Below, piece by piece: positions 1 through 7,451 of a stretch of DNA of 11,446 bases. The notes below the pieces were generated by a model. That model made no database searches. It was not told the DNA's origin and saw only the letters and a program-made list of their open reading frames with translations. The first letter of the stretch is position 1; every line of letters starts with the position of its first letter. The position numbers and the translations under genes were made by a program. The DNA is from an uncultured Clostridia bacterium (GTDB taxonomy: Bacteria > Bacillota > Clostridia > Oscillospirales > Acutalibacteraceae). The DNA is taken from contig CAMUZD010000026.1 of the NCBI GenBank assembly GCA_947165115.1, positions 1 to 11,446 of the forward strand. Reading direction: 5' to 3'.

Positions 1-297
1 GGACAGACCTACTGGTGCTATTATGACGGACTGCTTGAAAACCCGATTATGCGCGACCTCGTGCGGACCTCGCCTGTAGCCGTCACGGGCGATATAGAGA
101 GTTACTCATTCGACAGAGAGAATGAGATTTTCACTCTCGCGTATAATCAGGACTGGGAATTCGATGAGCCGACCGAGATTTATCTCCACAAGGAGCCGAA
201 GAATATTACCGCGTCGGGCGAATATGAAATCGACGGCAGAACGCTCAAACTGAAAACCGCTCCCGGCAGAAACGAAATCAGAATAGAATACAAATAA
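1..297 (+). CDS. Glycoside hydrolase family 5 / endoglycoceramidase-like protein, C-terminal fragment
   Basis: The reading frame is open from base 1, so this is the 3' end of a gene that starts outside the window; 98 residues and a TAA stop are visible. The first residues (GQTYWCYYDGLL) resemble the end of a TIM-barrel hydrolase. The rest resembles the small beta-sandwich domain that closes GH5 endoglycoceramidase-type enzymes: an L-V-R-T-S-P-x-A-V-x-G stretch (residues 20-30), then a F-x-L-x-Y strand and a P-T-E-I-Y-L motif (about residues 61-66). The family cleaves beta-glycosidic bonds in glycolipids or glycans and is usually exported. The catalytic glutamates and any signal peptide lie outside the window, so activity and location cannot be judged. 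The gene converges on the minus-strand genes to its right. Assignment rests on remembered family pattern, so another glycosidase with a similar end domain is possible. Confidence 0.68.
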   Translation, partial: GQTYWCYYDGLLENPIMRDLVRTSPVAVTGDIESYSFDRENEIFTLAYNQDWEFDEPTEIYLHKEPKNITASGEYEIDGRTLKLKTAPGRNEIRIEYK

Positions 298-298
298 T

Positions 299-339
299 AA
301 AAAAAACACCGGACCCGCAGGATTTTCCTGTGGGTCCGG
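299..339. terminator. Bidirectional intrinsic terminator
   Basis: A 13-bp stem (309-321 with 327-339, one G-U pair when transcribed leftward or its equivalent mismatch-tolerant pairing rightward) encloses a 5-nt loop. It begins 11 nt after the stop of the plus-strand glycosidase gene. On the minus strand the hairpin is followed, after 2 nt, by a run of eight T (complement of A 299-306), a textbook rho-independent terminator. On the plus strand the tail is AT-rich (AATTATATAT) but lacks a good T run. The hairpin therefore probably ends the glycosidase transcript less cleanly and acts as the strongest stop for transcripts arriving from the minus-strand XRE-HD operon. Confidence 0.85.
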
Positions 340-602
340 CAATTATATATTCCCGCATCCGAGTGCAAAAACAGCCGCAATATAACAGATACAACTCCAC
401 GATTCACGATACTGAAACGCCGGATAACGGGATTATATTATTGAATTTACCGCAGAATTCTTTTGAATTCCGCTTTCAAAAAGAGATTTTTTCCTTTTTG
501 CAGAATCATAATATCACACAAAGGGTTACAAAAAGGATACAAATCCGGAAAAAACCAAAAATTTTTTCGGGATGAAAGAGCAAAAAAGGGCTTTTGAGGT
601 TG
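340..602. other. AT-rich intergenic region with small palindromes
   Basis: This lies between two convergent units and has no coding sequence that I can support. It contains two inverted repeats: GAATTC-TTTT-GAATTC at 455-470, and CAAAAAG (477-483) with CTTTTTG (494-500). A weak minus-strand terminator-like hairpin sits at 549-570. No tRNA, known small RNA or mobile-element end was recognised. Confidence 0.5.
549..570 (-). terminator. Weak terminator-like hairpin after the XRE-HD gene
   Basis: Read on the minus strand, about 32 nt past the stop of the XRE-HD gene, CCGAAA can pair with TTTTGG (570-565 with 560-555, one G-U pair, 4-nt loop). Six T follow (554-549). The stem is short and mostly A-T, so termination here would be partial; the stronger hairpin at 309-339 is a likely back-up. 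Confidence 0.35.
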
Positions 603-1451
603 TTACAGCAGGGCTTTGATGCTTTCGAGGAGACTGATAATGTGGTATTTGACGAGGAATGCCGGGTCGCCGTATTCGGGATATCTGTTTTTGAGAGTTG
701 TGAGAAGCGGAATAATATACTTCTCCGTTTCGTTTATGTAATCGACGATTTTTTCACGTTTGAAGCAGCCCGCCATTGTGGAAACGTTGCTGCATCGGTC
801 AATTACTTTGACCATGCAGGCTTTTTTGTTTTCGATTATTTTCGAGTAATATATTTCTTTACTTTCCGCTTTTGTTTTGCCGGGAAGCTGTCTGAAAGTG
901 AGAAGGGAGACAATCTCTTTTATTTCGTCGCTGACGGGCAGGTCGCCGACATCGGCAGATGTGTCTTCGACAACATCGTGAAGCAGAATCGCCGCGAGCA
1001 CGGCGTCGTCTTTTATTCCCATTGCGTGGGCGTGGCAAGCCATCATAAGCGGATGGTTTATGTATTCGACCTTTTCGGTGGCATAGGCGTAGCCCTTTCT
1101 GTATTGACCGCTGTGTTTTTCGCGCATATAGCCGAGCGCGGTGAGAGTGTTGCCGAGATTTTCCATCTGGGCGATGGTTTTGACTCTTGTAAACATATTG
1201 TTCTCATTGAAAAGCCGTTGTCTGAAATCGAGAGGATAGCCGCTTTTTTCATCTGTTATCAGCATTGAGTGCGGAAGTTTGAGAATATCCGCTATTGCGA
1301 TGAGGTTTTCAATGTCGGGCAGGTTGTGGCCGTTTTCCCACTTGCTGACCGCCTGCGCGGAAACGCCGACTTTTTCCGCGAGCTGTTCCTGTGTGAGCCC
1401 GAGTTTTTTGCGCTGTTCGCTTATTTTTCTGCCGGTTGACTGCATATCCAT
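603..1451 (-). CDS. XRE-family regulator fused to a RelA/SpoT-type HD (alarmone hydrolase) domain
   Basis: 282 aa. Residues about 9-62 form an XRE/Cro helix-turn-helix (LGLTQEQLAEKVGVS then AVSKWENG). Residues about 110-255 match the hydrolase domain of RelA/SpoT proteins: HSGQYRKG (113-120), YINHP with H133, LLHDVVEDT with H158-D159 and E162-D163, and IDRCSNVST with D218, N222 and T225. Metal-binding and catalytic positions of the (p)ppGpp 3'-pyrophosphohydrolase family all appear present. No synthetase, TGS or ACT domain follows. Inferred role: a cytoplasmic DNA-binding protein that hydrolyses or senses (p)ppGpp or a related nucleotide. The start at 1451 is chosen because AGGG (1456-1459) sits 5 nt upstream and the HTH begins just after; an in-frame extension to 1670 would run inside the preceding gene. 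It lies 16 nt downstream of the CxxC gene in the same operon. The substrate is unproven. Confidence 0.87.
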   Translation of the reverse strand: MDMQSTGRKISEQRKKLGLTQEQLAEKVGVSAQAVSKWENGHNLPDIENLIAIADILKLPHSMLITDEKSGYPLDFRQRLFNENNMFTRVKTIAQMENLGNTLTALGYMREKHSGQYRKGYAYATEKVEYINHPLMMACHAHAMGIKDDAVLAAILLHDVVEDTSADVGDLPVSDEIKEIVSLLTFRQLPGKTKAESKEIYYSKIIENKKACMVKVIDRCSNVSTMAGCFKREKIVDYINETEKYIIPLLTTLKNRYPEYGDPAFLVKYHIISLLESIKALL

Positions 1452-1467
1452 AATAACCCTACGTATT

Positions 1468-1803
1468 TTAAAGGTAAATGCGTTCGCCTTTGTATTTTGT
1501 TTCAATATCCCAGCCGTTGTATTTTTTATTGAGCATATGAGCCTCTTCAACCGAATCAACCGCGAAATAATCCGAATAGTAACTGTCGTTGGCCCCGTGA
1601 TATTCGGAATGCTGAATGAGCACAAGCGCGTCGCACTCCGGGCAGCGGGAGAGCATGCGGTAGCCGTCATCCCAGGTGAAAAGCATGTTTTCGCCGCAGA
1701 AGCTGCCGTATCTTTCGACGGGCACGAGGTTTTTCAGATGGCGGTATTGCAGTACCGGGTCTCTGAGGTCAAATGCCCCGCATCTTTTTTTATGCTTTCT
1801 CAT
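1468..1803 (-). CDS. Small CxxC protein of unknown function
   Basis: 111 aa, first gene of the two-gene operon with the XRE-HD gene. I do not recognise the family. The N-terminus is basic (MRKHKKRC). A CPEC pair (C54, C57) plus C36, C8, H65 and H69 suggest possible metal or zinc binding, although only one CxxC knuckle is present. Further on come an acidic-aromatic stretch (NDSYYSDYF, 72-80) and a VDSVEEAHMLNKKYNG segment (82-97). No signal peptide or membrane segment is seen, so it is probably cytoplasmic. The ATG at 1803 is favoured because it lies 7 nt after a very strong AAAGGGGGG; another ATG two codons upstream (1809) is only 1 nt from that site. Context suggests a function linked to the HTH-HD protein, such as partner or co-regulator, but this is inference. 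Confidence 0.75.
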   Translation of the reverse strand: MRKHKKRCGAFDLRDPVLQYRHLKNLVPVERYGSFCGENMLFTWDDGYRMLSRCPECDALVLIQHSEYHGANDSYYSDYFAVDSVEEAHMLNKKYNGWDIETKYKGERIYL

Positions 1804-1810
1804 TGTCATT

Positions 1811-1819
1811 CCCCCCTTT
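1811..1819 (-). promoter_or_regulatory. Strong ribosome binding site deciding the start of the CxxC gene
   Basis: On the minus strand this reads AAAGGGGGG. Spacing of 7 nt selects the ATG at 1803 over the ATG at 1809 and over the far-upstream in-frame ATG at 1905. Confidence 0.75.
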
Positions 1820-1864
1820 GTCTGTATGATACACCATATAAGAGGAAAATCACATATATCCGCG

Positions 1865-1892
1865 GTTGAGTTGTGTTGAGCGTTTCTCAACA
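1865..1892. promoter_or_regulatory. Operator-like inverted repeat with an extra half-site
   Basis: A perfect inverted repeat TGTTGAG-CGTTT-CTCAACA occupies 1874-1892, with 7-bp arms and a 5-bp centre. A third copy of GTTGAG is at 1865-1870, exactly 10 bp from the left arm (1875-1880), so it would face the same side of the helix. The palindrome overlaps the candidate -10 box of the operon that encodes an XRE-type DNA-binding domain. This is the usual arrangement for autorepression, which I infer here. Confidence 0.55.
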
Positions 1893-1917
1893 TATATATT
1901 AACATTTATTCTGCAAA
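1889..1917 (-). promoter_or_regulatory. Candidate sigma-A promoter of the CxxC / XRE-HD operon
   Basis: Minus-strand TTTGCA (1917-1912) as the -35 and TATGTT (1894-1889) as the -10 are 17 nt apart, each matching the consensus at about four of six bases. The predicted start site would fall inside the palindrome at 1874-1892, about 75-80 nt before the first start codon. Other AT-rich boxes exist nearby (for example TATACT around 1926-1931), so the choice is tentative. Confidence 0.4.
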
Positions 1918-1978
1918 AAGAGAATAGTATATTTATAATCTGTCTGAAGCGCTCAGTTTATTATCTGTAATATAAAAG

Positions 1979-2022
1979 CAAAAACGACCATGCGGGAGTT
2001 TTCACTCTGACACAGTCGTTTT
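1979..2022 (-). terminator. Terminator of the frr-polC operon
   Basis: About 40 nt after the polC stop, minus-strand AAAACGAC (2022-2015) pairs with GTCGTTTT (1988-1981). The stem can extend by about four pairs including two wobbles, and encloses a loop of about 20 nt with a small inner hairpin. A T-rich tail (TTTTTGCTTTT) follows. The stem is partly A-T, but its position and tail fit an intrinsic terminator. No rimP/nusA genes follow polC as they do in many relatives; the accessory operon begins instead. Confidence 0.6.
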
Positions 2023-2061
2023 CTTGAGACACACGCCCGAATGCGGTGCTTTTCTTCAGTA

Positions 2062-5000
2062 TTACATCATATCAAAGAGGTTGAGCTGAGTTGTATCGGG
2101 GAGAGATGCGAAGGCGCCGAGGGCTTTGAGTTTATCGACGAGCGTCTGAGGGGCGCGTGAGCGCAGCTGGGCATCCTCGATTGAGAGGAATTCGTCGATA
2201 ACGGGATTGCCGTTTTCATCTTTTACGATTTCCTCGCCCTTCTTTTTGTATTTCGCCTCTTCAAGCTGCTTTGCAACCGCGTCGCCGCAGCCTGCAACGG
2301 CCGAGAAGGGGAGGCGGATTTTGCCGTCCTCAACGATATAATTCGTGGCGGTTGATTTATAGATATCAATCGGCAGGAACTCAAAACCGCGCGCCATCAT
2401 CTCATTGACTATCTGGAGCACCGCGTAGGTGTCGTTCTCCTTATCGGTCGCGTCCTTGGATGAGGCTCTTTCGGCTATGTCGCGCATTCTGCGCTTGACG
2501 GCGCTTCTGCCCTCGAGAATCGTGCCGACTTCAAGATCCTTGCCCCTGACCGAGAAATAGGTGGCATAGTATTCAATCGGATAATAGAGCTTATACCAGG
2601 CGAGACGCATTGCGGCGATAACATAGGCCGCGGCGTGAGCCTTCGGGAACATATACTTGATCTTGAAGCAGGAATCGATATACCACTGGGGAACATCGTG
2701 CTCCTTCATAGCGTTGATATGGTCGTCTGTCAGCTCTTTGGTCGCCTTGCCTTTTCTGACCTTTTCCATAATATCAAAGGCCATGCTGTCTTCAAGGCCC
2801 TTATGAATAAGGTAAACCATGATGCTGTCACGGGTTCCGATAACGTTTGAAATCGTGCAGGTGCCGGCCTTGATAAGGTCCTGGGCGTTGCCGAGCCAGA
2901 CATCGGTTCCGTGTGAAAGGCCCGAAATCTGAAGCATATCGGAGAAATTCTTCGGCTTTGCCTCAGTGAGCATTCCGAGAACGAACGGCGTTCCGAGCTC
3001 GGGCAGGCCGAGAGTGCCGGTCGGGCAGTCTATTTCCTCGCTCTTCACTCCGAGCGGAGCGGGTGAGGTCAGCATCTCATAGAGCTTCGGGTCGCAGACA
3101 TCCGCATCCATAACCGAAGTGCCTGTCTGGTCCTCAAGATGCTTGTAGAGAGTCGGAACTTCGTGGCCGAGGTTGTCGAGCTTGAGGATGGTATCGTGGA
3201 GCGAATGGAAGTCAAAGTGGGTTGTGCGGTGGATGGAATCCGCATCATCCGCCGGATGCTGAATCGGAGTGAAATCCTCGGCATCCATATCATTCGGGAT
3301 AACGACCATGCCGCCCGGGTGCTGGCCCGTGGTGCGCTTTACTCCCACGCATCCGAGAGTCAGGCGGTCGATTTCCGCCTCGGGCAGATCGGGTTTATCT
3401 GTGAGCTCCATCCATTTTTTGACAAAGCCGAAGGCGGTCTTTTCGGCGATGGTGCCGATTGTTCCTGCCTTGAAAACCTTCGTCTTGCCGAAGAGCTCCT
3501 CGGTGTATCTGTGGGCGTAGAACTGATATTCGCTAGAGAAATTGAGGTCGATATCGGGGGCCTTCTCGCCGTGGAAACCGAGGAAGGTTTCAAACGGGAT
3601 ATCGTGGCCGTCCCTTATCATATCCGCGCCGCAGTGCGGGCAGGCTTTCGGCGCCATATCAAAGCCGCTGCCGAATTCGCCGTTGAGGAAGAATTCGCTG
3701 TGCTTGCACTTGGGGCAGAGATAATGCGGAGCGAGGGGATTGACCTCCGAAATTCCCGCCGCGAAAGCGACGAAGGATGAGCCGACAGAACCACGCGAGC
3801 CGACATAGTAGCCGTGATCCATCGAATCCTTGACGAGCTTCTGCGCGATCATATAGAGCACGGCGAAACCGTTTTTGATAATCGAGGCGAGCTCCTTATC
3901 GAGGCGCGCCGCAACATATTCGGGCAGCGGATCGCCGTAGTATTCCTTCATCCTGCCGTAGCAGAGTTCCTTGAGCGTCTCATCCGCTCCGTCGATATGG
4001 GGAGGATAGGTGCCGGAGGGGATGGGCTGTATCTCCTCGCACATATCCGCGATTTTATTCGGGTTGTCAATGACAATCTCCTTCGCTCTGTCGCCGAGCC
4101 AGGAGAATTCGTCGAGCATATCCTGAGTGGTCCTGAAATAGAGCGGCGCCTGATGCTCGGCGTCGCCGAAGCCCTGTACGGTCATAAGGCTTTCTCTGTA
4201 AATCGAGTCATCCTTATCCATAAAGTGAACGTCTCCGGTCGCGACGACGGGTTTACCGAGCTCGTCCGCGAGGGCGATGAGATTCCTGTCGACCTCATAG
4301 AGTTCATCCTCGCTGTCGAGCACTGGCTTTTCGCCGTGGGCGAGGAAGAGATTGTTGCCCTTGGGCTGAATTTCAATATAGTCATAGAGCGAGGCGTATT
4401 TCACGAGCCTGTCGTGCGGCTTTCCATAGAGAACGGCGTCATAGAGCTGACCTGCCTGACAGGCCGAGCCGATAATCAGCCCCTCTCTGTGTTTCATAAG
4501 CTCGCTCAGGGGAATTCTAGGATGGCGGTAGAAATATTCGAGATTTGATTTGGTGATAAGCTGATAGAGATTCTTGAGGCCGGTCTTGTTCTTCGCGAGC
4601 AGGATTATGTGCCAGCTCTTGCATCTGAGGGGATCGGCCTTGATGACGGAATTTATCTGCTCAACCGACTCGATGCCCTTATCCTTCATCCTCGCGACAA
4701 GTTTTTCGAAGATAACCGCGAGAATTCTCGCATCCTCATCCGCTCTGTGATGATTGAAATCGGGGAGCTTGAGGGCTTTCTGGATAGCGTCGAGCGAGAA
4801 TTTCTTTGCCTCGGTCACGAGCGCCTGGCTGAGCATGACCGTATCGATATGCGTGAAATTATATTCAATCGAATTTCTCTCGCAGGCCGCGCGGAGCGTA
4901 TCCGTATCAAAGGTCGCGTTGTGCGCAACGAGAATTCCGCCGTCTGCGAAATCAAAGAATTTGCGGATTGCCTCGGCCTCGCCGGGGGCGCCGGCAACCA

Positions 5001-6399
5001 TGGCATCGGTTATATGCGTGAGATTTTCGATTTTTTCGGGAATATGCACGCCGGGGTTGACGAAGGTCTGGAACGACGCAACCTCGTGGCCGCCCTCATA
5101 TTTTATCGCGCCGATTTCGGTGATGCGGTTGTAACCCGTGCGAAGGCCGGTCGTCTCAAGGTCGAATATTATGAATCTGCCGTCGAGGGGCATGGTCTGA
5201 TTGCCGACTACGGGAGTCTCGGAATCGTCGACATAATAACCCTCCATGCCGTAGAGAATCTTTATGCCCGATTTCTTCGCCGCGGCCGCCGCCTCTGGGA
5301 AGGCCTGAACGACGCCGTGATCGGTGATCGCGATTGCCTTGTGCCCCCATTTTGCGGCTCTCTTGACAAGCTTTTCCGCGCTCGTCATGCCGTCGAGCTG
5401 AGACATATTCGTATGAAGGTGGAGCTCCACTCTCTTTTCGGGAGCAGTATCCTCAATCTGAATCTCCTCGACCGCGGTTACGGAATTCGCCTTGATGACT
5501 TCCTTTTTCATATAGGCGTCATATTCGATATGGCCCCTGACGATGACCGCGCCGCCGTCTGCGATGGTTTTCTCAAGACGCGTGCAGTTCACTGCCTCGT
5601 CAAAGATTTTGACCGCGAAGGAGCTGGTCTTATCCGTGATATTGAAGGAGATGATTTTGCGCTTGCCGTCCTTGGTGGTTCTTATATCAAGCTTGAAGAC
5701 GGTGCCCCAGACGGTCACGTTTCCATCCTCAATGGAGATTTCCTTTATGGGTTTCGGCTTGGTTTTTGTTCCCCTGCCGTAGATAACTTTGGCGTGGGTG
5801 AGCGAAACGGGCAGATCGGCCCATTCCTTCTGCGCCTTCTTGGGTTTGGCCTCCTCTTTGGGAATCTCGACCTTGATATTTCTTGCCTGCATTTCGATAT
5901 ATTCGGGGGAGTTTATGTCGATTTCCCTGTTTGCGGTGAGGGCGACCTCATATCTGAGGCCGTAGTGCATTTCAATATATTTTGAGAGGAATTTGTCTGC
6001 GCCCGTATCCTTCAGCACGCCGACTCCGCTGTCAACGGTGATGCAGATTGTTTTGCTGTCATCATCGATGCTGACCGTCGCGGTGTCAAAATAGCCGTTT
6101 GCCGCCGCGTTTTCGGCTTTGAGCGCCCTGAATGAGCCCTCCATACACTCCTCGTCAAAGATATCGGAGGGGTAAAACGGCTCGATGACCGCCTTCCTGA
6201 TGCCGAGCCCGGTTTTCACCTGACTGCAGGCGTCCTCTATATAATCGAACTGGATGTATTTTTTGAAATTTGCTTCTATATTGAGCGAATCGCCGGCCTC
6301 GTCGTAGAGAATTTTACGAACGGTGCCGCCCGCGAGGGCTTCGCGCACCTCGTCGGAGATATGTTCGCCTATAAAATGAATAAGTTCATTGTTTTTCAT
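2062..6399 (-). CDS. polC: DNA polymerase III alpha subunit, Gram-positive PolC type
   Basis: 1445 aa, the usual length for this family. PolC is the leading replicative polymerase with built-in proofreading, acting at the replication fork with the beta clamp. Domains in order: N-terminal region; OB fold (about 205-315); PHP domain starting at VELHLHT (H327, H329), split by an inserted DEDDh 3'-5' exonuclease (FDLETTG with D413 and E415, later HNATFD and HHRADEDA); polymerase core with GSRGSVGSS (867-875), a four-cysteine zinc knuckle (C895, C898, C920, C923) and the catalytic PDIDLNFS (D949, D951). The C-terminus carries QLNLF (1438-1442), the classic beta-clamp binding motif, three residues from the end. 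The ATG at 6399 is preferred over the TTG at 6405, with AGGA about 10 nt upstream; it overlaps the ispG end by 14 nt. Last gene of its operon, followed by a terminator. Confidence 0.98.
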   Translation of the reverse strand: MKNNELIHFIGEHISDEVREALAGGTVRKILYDEAGDSLNIEANFKKYIQFDYIEDACSQVKTGLGIRKAVIEPFYPSDIFDEECMEGSFRALKAENAAANGYFDTATVSIDDDSKTICITVDSGVGVLKDTGADKFLSKYIEMHYGLRYEVALTANREIDINSPEYIEMQARNIKVEIPKEEAKPKKAQKEWADLPVSLTHAKVIYGRGTKTKPKPIKEISIEDGNVTVWGTVFKLDIRTTKDGKRKIISFNITDKTSSFAVKIFDEAVNCTRLEKTIADGGAVIVRGHIEYDAYMKKEVIKANSVTAVEEIQIEDTAPEKRVELHLHTNMSQLDGMTSAEKLVKRAAKWGHKAIAITDHGVVQAFPEAAAAAKKSGIKILYGMEGYYVDDSETPVVGNQTMPLDGRFIIFDLETTGLRTGYNRITEIGAIKYEGGHEVASFQTFVNPGVHIPEKIENLTHITDAMVAGAPGEAEAIRKFFDFADGGILVAHNATFDTDTLRAACERNSIEYNFTHIDTVMLSQALVTEAKKFSLDAIQKALKLPDFNHHRADEDARILAVIFEKLVARMKDKGIESVEQINSVIKADPLRCKSWHIILLAKNKTGLKNLYQLITKSNLEYFYRHPRIPLSELMKHREGLIIGSACQAGQLYDAVLYGKPHDRLVKYASLYDYIEIQPKGNNLFLAHGEKPVLDSEDELYEVDRNLIALADELGKPVVATGDVHFMDKDDSIYRESLMTVQGFGDAEHQAPLYFRTTQDMLDEFSWLGDRAKEIVIDNPNKIADMCEEIQPIPSGTYPPHIDGADETLKELCYGRMKEYYGDPLPEYVAARLDKELASIIKNGFAVLYMIAQKLVKDSMDHGYYVGSRGSVGSSFVAFAAGISEVNPLAPHYLCPKCKHSEFFLNGEFGSGFDMAPKACPHCGADMIRDGHDIPFETFLGFHGEKAPDIDLNFSSEYQFYAHRYTEELFGKTKVFKAGTIGTIAEKTAFGFVKKWMELTDKPDLPEAEIDRLTLGCVGVKRTTGQHPGGMVVIPNDMDAEDFTPIQHPADDADSIHRTTHFDFHSLHDTILKLDNLGHEVPTLYKHLEDQTGTSVMDADVCDPKLYEMLTSPAPLGVKSEEIDCPTGTLGLPELGTPFVLGMLTEAKPKNFSDMLQISGLSHGTDVWLGNAQDLIKAGTCTISNVIGTRDSIMVYLIHKGLEDSMAFDIMEKVRKGKATKELTDDHINAMKEHDVPQWYIDSCFKIKYMFPKAHAAAYVIAAMRLAWYKLYYPIEYYATYFSVRGKDLEVGTILEGRSAVKRRMRDIAERASSKDATDKENDTYAVLQIVNEMMARGFEFLPIDIYKSTATNYIVEDGKIRLPFSAVAGCGDAVAKQLEEAKYKKKGEEIVKDENGNPVIDEFLSIEDAQLRSRAPQTLVDKLKALGAFASLPDTTQLNLFDMM

Positions 6400-7450
6400 T
6401 GTCAATTTTTCCTATTTCTTCAATCAATCTGTCAACTGCTTCCTCTTCGCCGACCTTGCATATTATTTCGCCTTTGCGGAATATCAGCGCGCAGCCGTCA
6501 CCGCCCGCGATTCCTATATCCGCCCCTTTTGCTTCGCCCGGTCCGTTCACGGCGCAGCCCATAACCGCCACCTTGAGCGGTTTGTTGCAGGCGCGCAGCC
6601 TTTCCTCGACCTCTTTCGCGAGTGAGATCAGGTCGATTTTAGTTCTGCCGCAGGTCGGGCAGGAGACGATTTCGGGGCGTGGCTTTCCGAGCGAGAGCGC
6701 GTGGAGAATATCCTGCGCCGCCGTTATTTCCTTAACCGGGTCGTCGGTTATCGATACTCTTATCGTATCCCCGATGCCGTCGGCAAGAAGCGAGCCGATG
6801 CCTATTGAGGATTTGATGAGGGATGAATTGTATGTGCCCGCTTCGGTTACTCCGAGATGAAGGGGATAATCGCATTTCTGCGCCGCGAGGCGGTATGCCT
6901 CAATCATCGTTTTCACATCGGAGGATTTAATCGAAATCACGGTGTCGTAAAAATCAAATTTTTCAAGAAGCGAGACATGATACATCGCGGACTCAACCAG
7001 CGCTTCGGCGCAGGGAGAGCCGTATTTCGCGAGAATATTCTTTTCAACCGAGCCGGAATTCACGCCGACGCGGATGGGTATGTTGTTTTTTCGGCAGGCA
7101 TCCGCAACCGCCTTCACGCGGTCTTCGGAGCCGATATTGCCGGGGTTTATCCTGATTTTATCAACGCCCGCGTCAATGCTTGCGAGCGCAAGGCGGTAAT
7201 CGAAATGGATATCGGCAACCACAGGGATGTTCAGCTTCTTTTTCAGAGCCGGAATCAGCGCCACGGCCGCCTCATCGGGAATTGCGGCGCGGACGATTTC
7301 ACAGCCCGCCTGCTCGAGAGCGAGCGCCTGGGCGACGCTGCCTTCGATATCGTGGGCCGGTTTGTTGAGCATCGACTGCACCGAAACGGGTGCGTCGCCG
7401 CCGATATATACATTTCCTGCCTTGATTTTACGGGATTTTCTGCGTTCCAT
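6386..7450 (-). CDS. ispG: 4-hydroxy-3-methylbut-2-en-1-yl diphosphate synthase
   Basis: 354 aa, full length for the bacterial form. IspG (GcpE) is a cytoplasmic 4Fe-4S enzyme that converts methylerythritol cyclodiphosphate to HMBPP, the penultimate MEP-pathway step. The TIM-barrel half starts with RRKSRKIKAGNVYIGGDAPVSVQSM and includes VADIHFDYRLA and KIRINPGNIG. The C-terminal ferredoxin-like half has the cluster ligands in SCPTCGR (C264, C267) and MGCAVNGPGE (C299, E306). The start at 7450 is 1 nt from the rseP stop (TAAtATG), with AAGGA about 10 nt upstream inside rseP, which suggests translational coupling. Its 3' end overlaps polC by 14 nt. It shares the operon with dxr, so two enzymes of the same pathway are co-transcribed. 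Confidence 0.98.
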   Translation of the reverse strand: MERRKSRKIKAGNVYIGGDAPVSVQSMLNKPAHDIEGSVAQALALEQAGCEIVRAAIPDEAAVALIPALKKKLNIPVVADIHFDYRLALASIDAGVDKIRINPGNIGSEDRVKAVADACRKNNIPIRVGVNSGSVEKNILAKYGSPCAEALVESAMYHVSLLEKFDFYDTVISIKSSDVKTMIEAYRLAAQKCDYPLHLGVTEAGTYNSSLIKSSIGIGSLLADGIGDTIRVSITDDPVKEITAAQDILHALSLGKPRPEIVSCPTCGRTKIDLISLAKEVEERLRACNKPLKVAVMGCAVNGPGEAKGADIGIAGGDGCALIFRKGEIICKVGEEEAVDRLIEEIGKIDNEKQ

Positions 7451-7451
7451 A

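Noticed and set aside
594..1268. Plus-strand open frame of 224 codons opposite the XRE-HD gene
   Set aside because: The minus-strand frame encodes clear HTH and HD motifs; the plus-strand product has no recognisable feature.
1452..1670. N-terminal extension of the XRE-HD frame up to 1670
   Set aside because: It overlaps the CxxC gene in another frame, and the extra residues look like out-of-frame translation; a ribosome site fits the ATG at 1451.
1804..1905. N-terminal extension of the CxxC protein to the ATG at 1905
   Set aside because: The extension would run through the operator-like repeat and the strong Shine-Dalgarno that clearly serves the ATG at 1803.
3139..4548. Several plus-strand frames (213 and 244 codons) within polC
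   Set aside because: They are antisense shadows of conserved polymerase sequence, with no supporting motifs.
4609..5985. Long plus-strand open frame (458 codons) opposite polC
   Set aside because: It lies entirely antisense to the well-conserved polC exonuclease, PHP and OB region; codon bias of the real gene explains its openness, and it has no recognisable domain.
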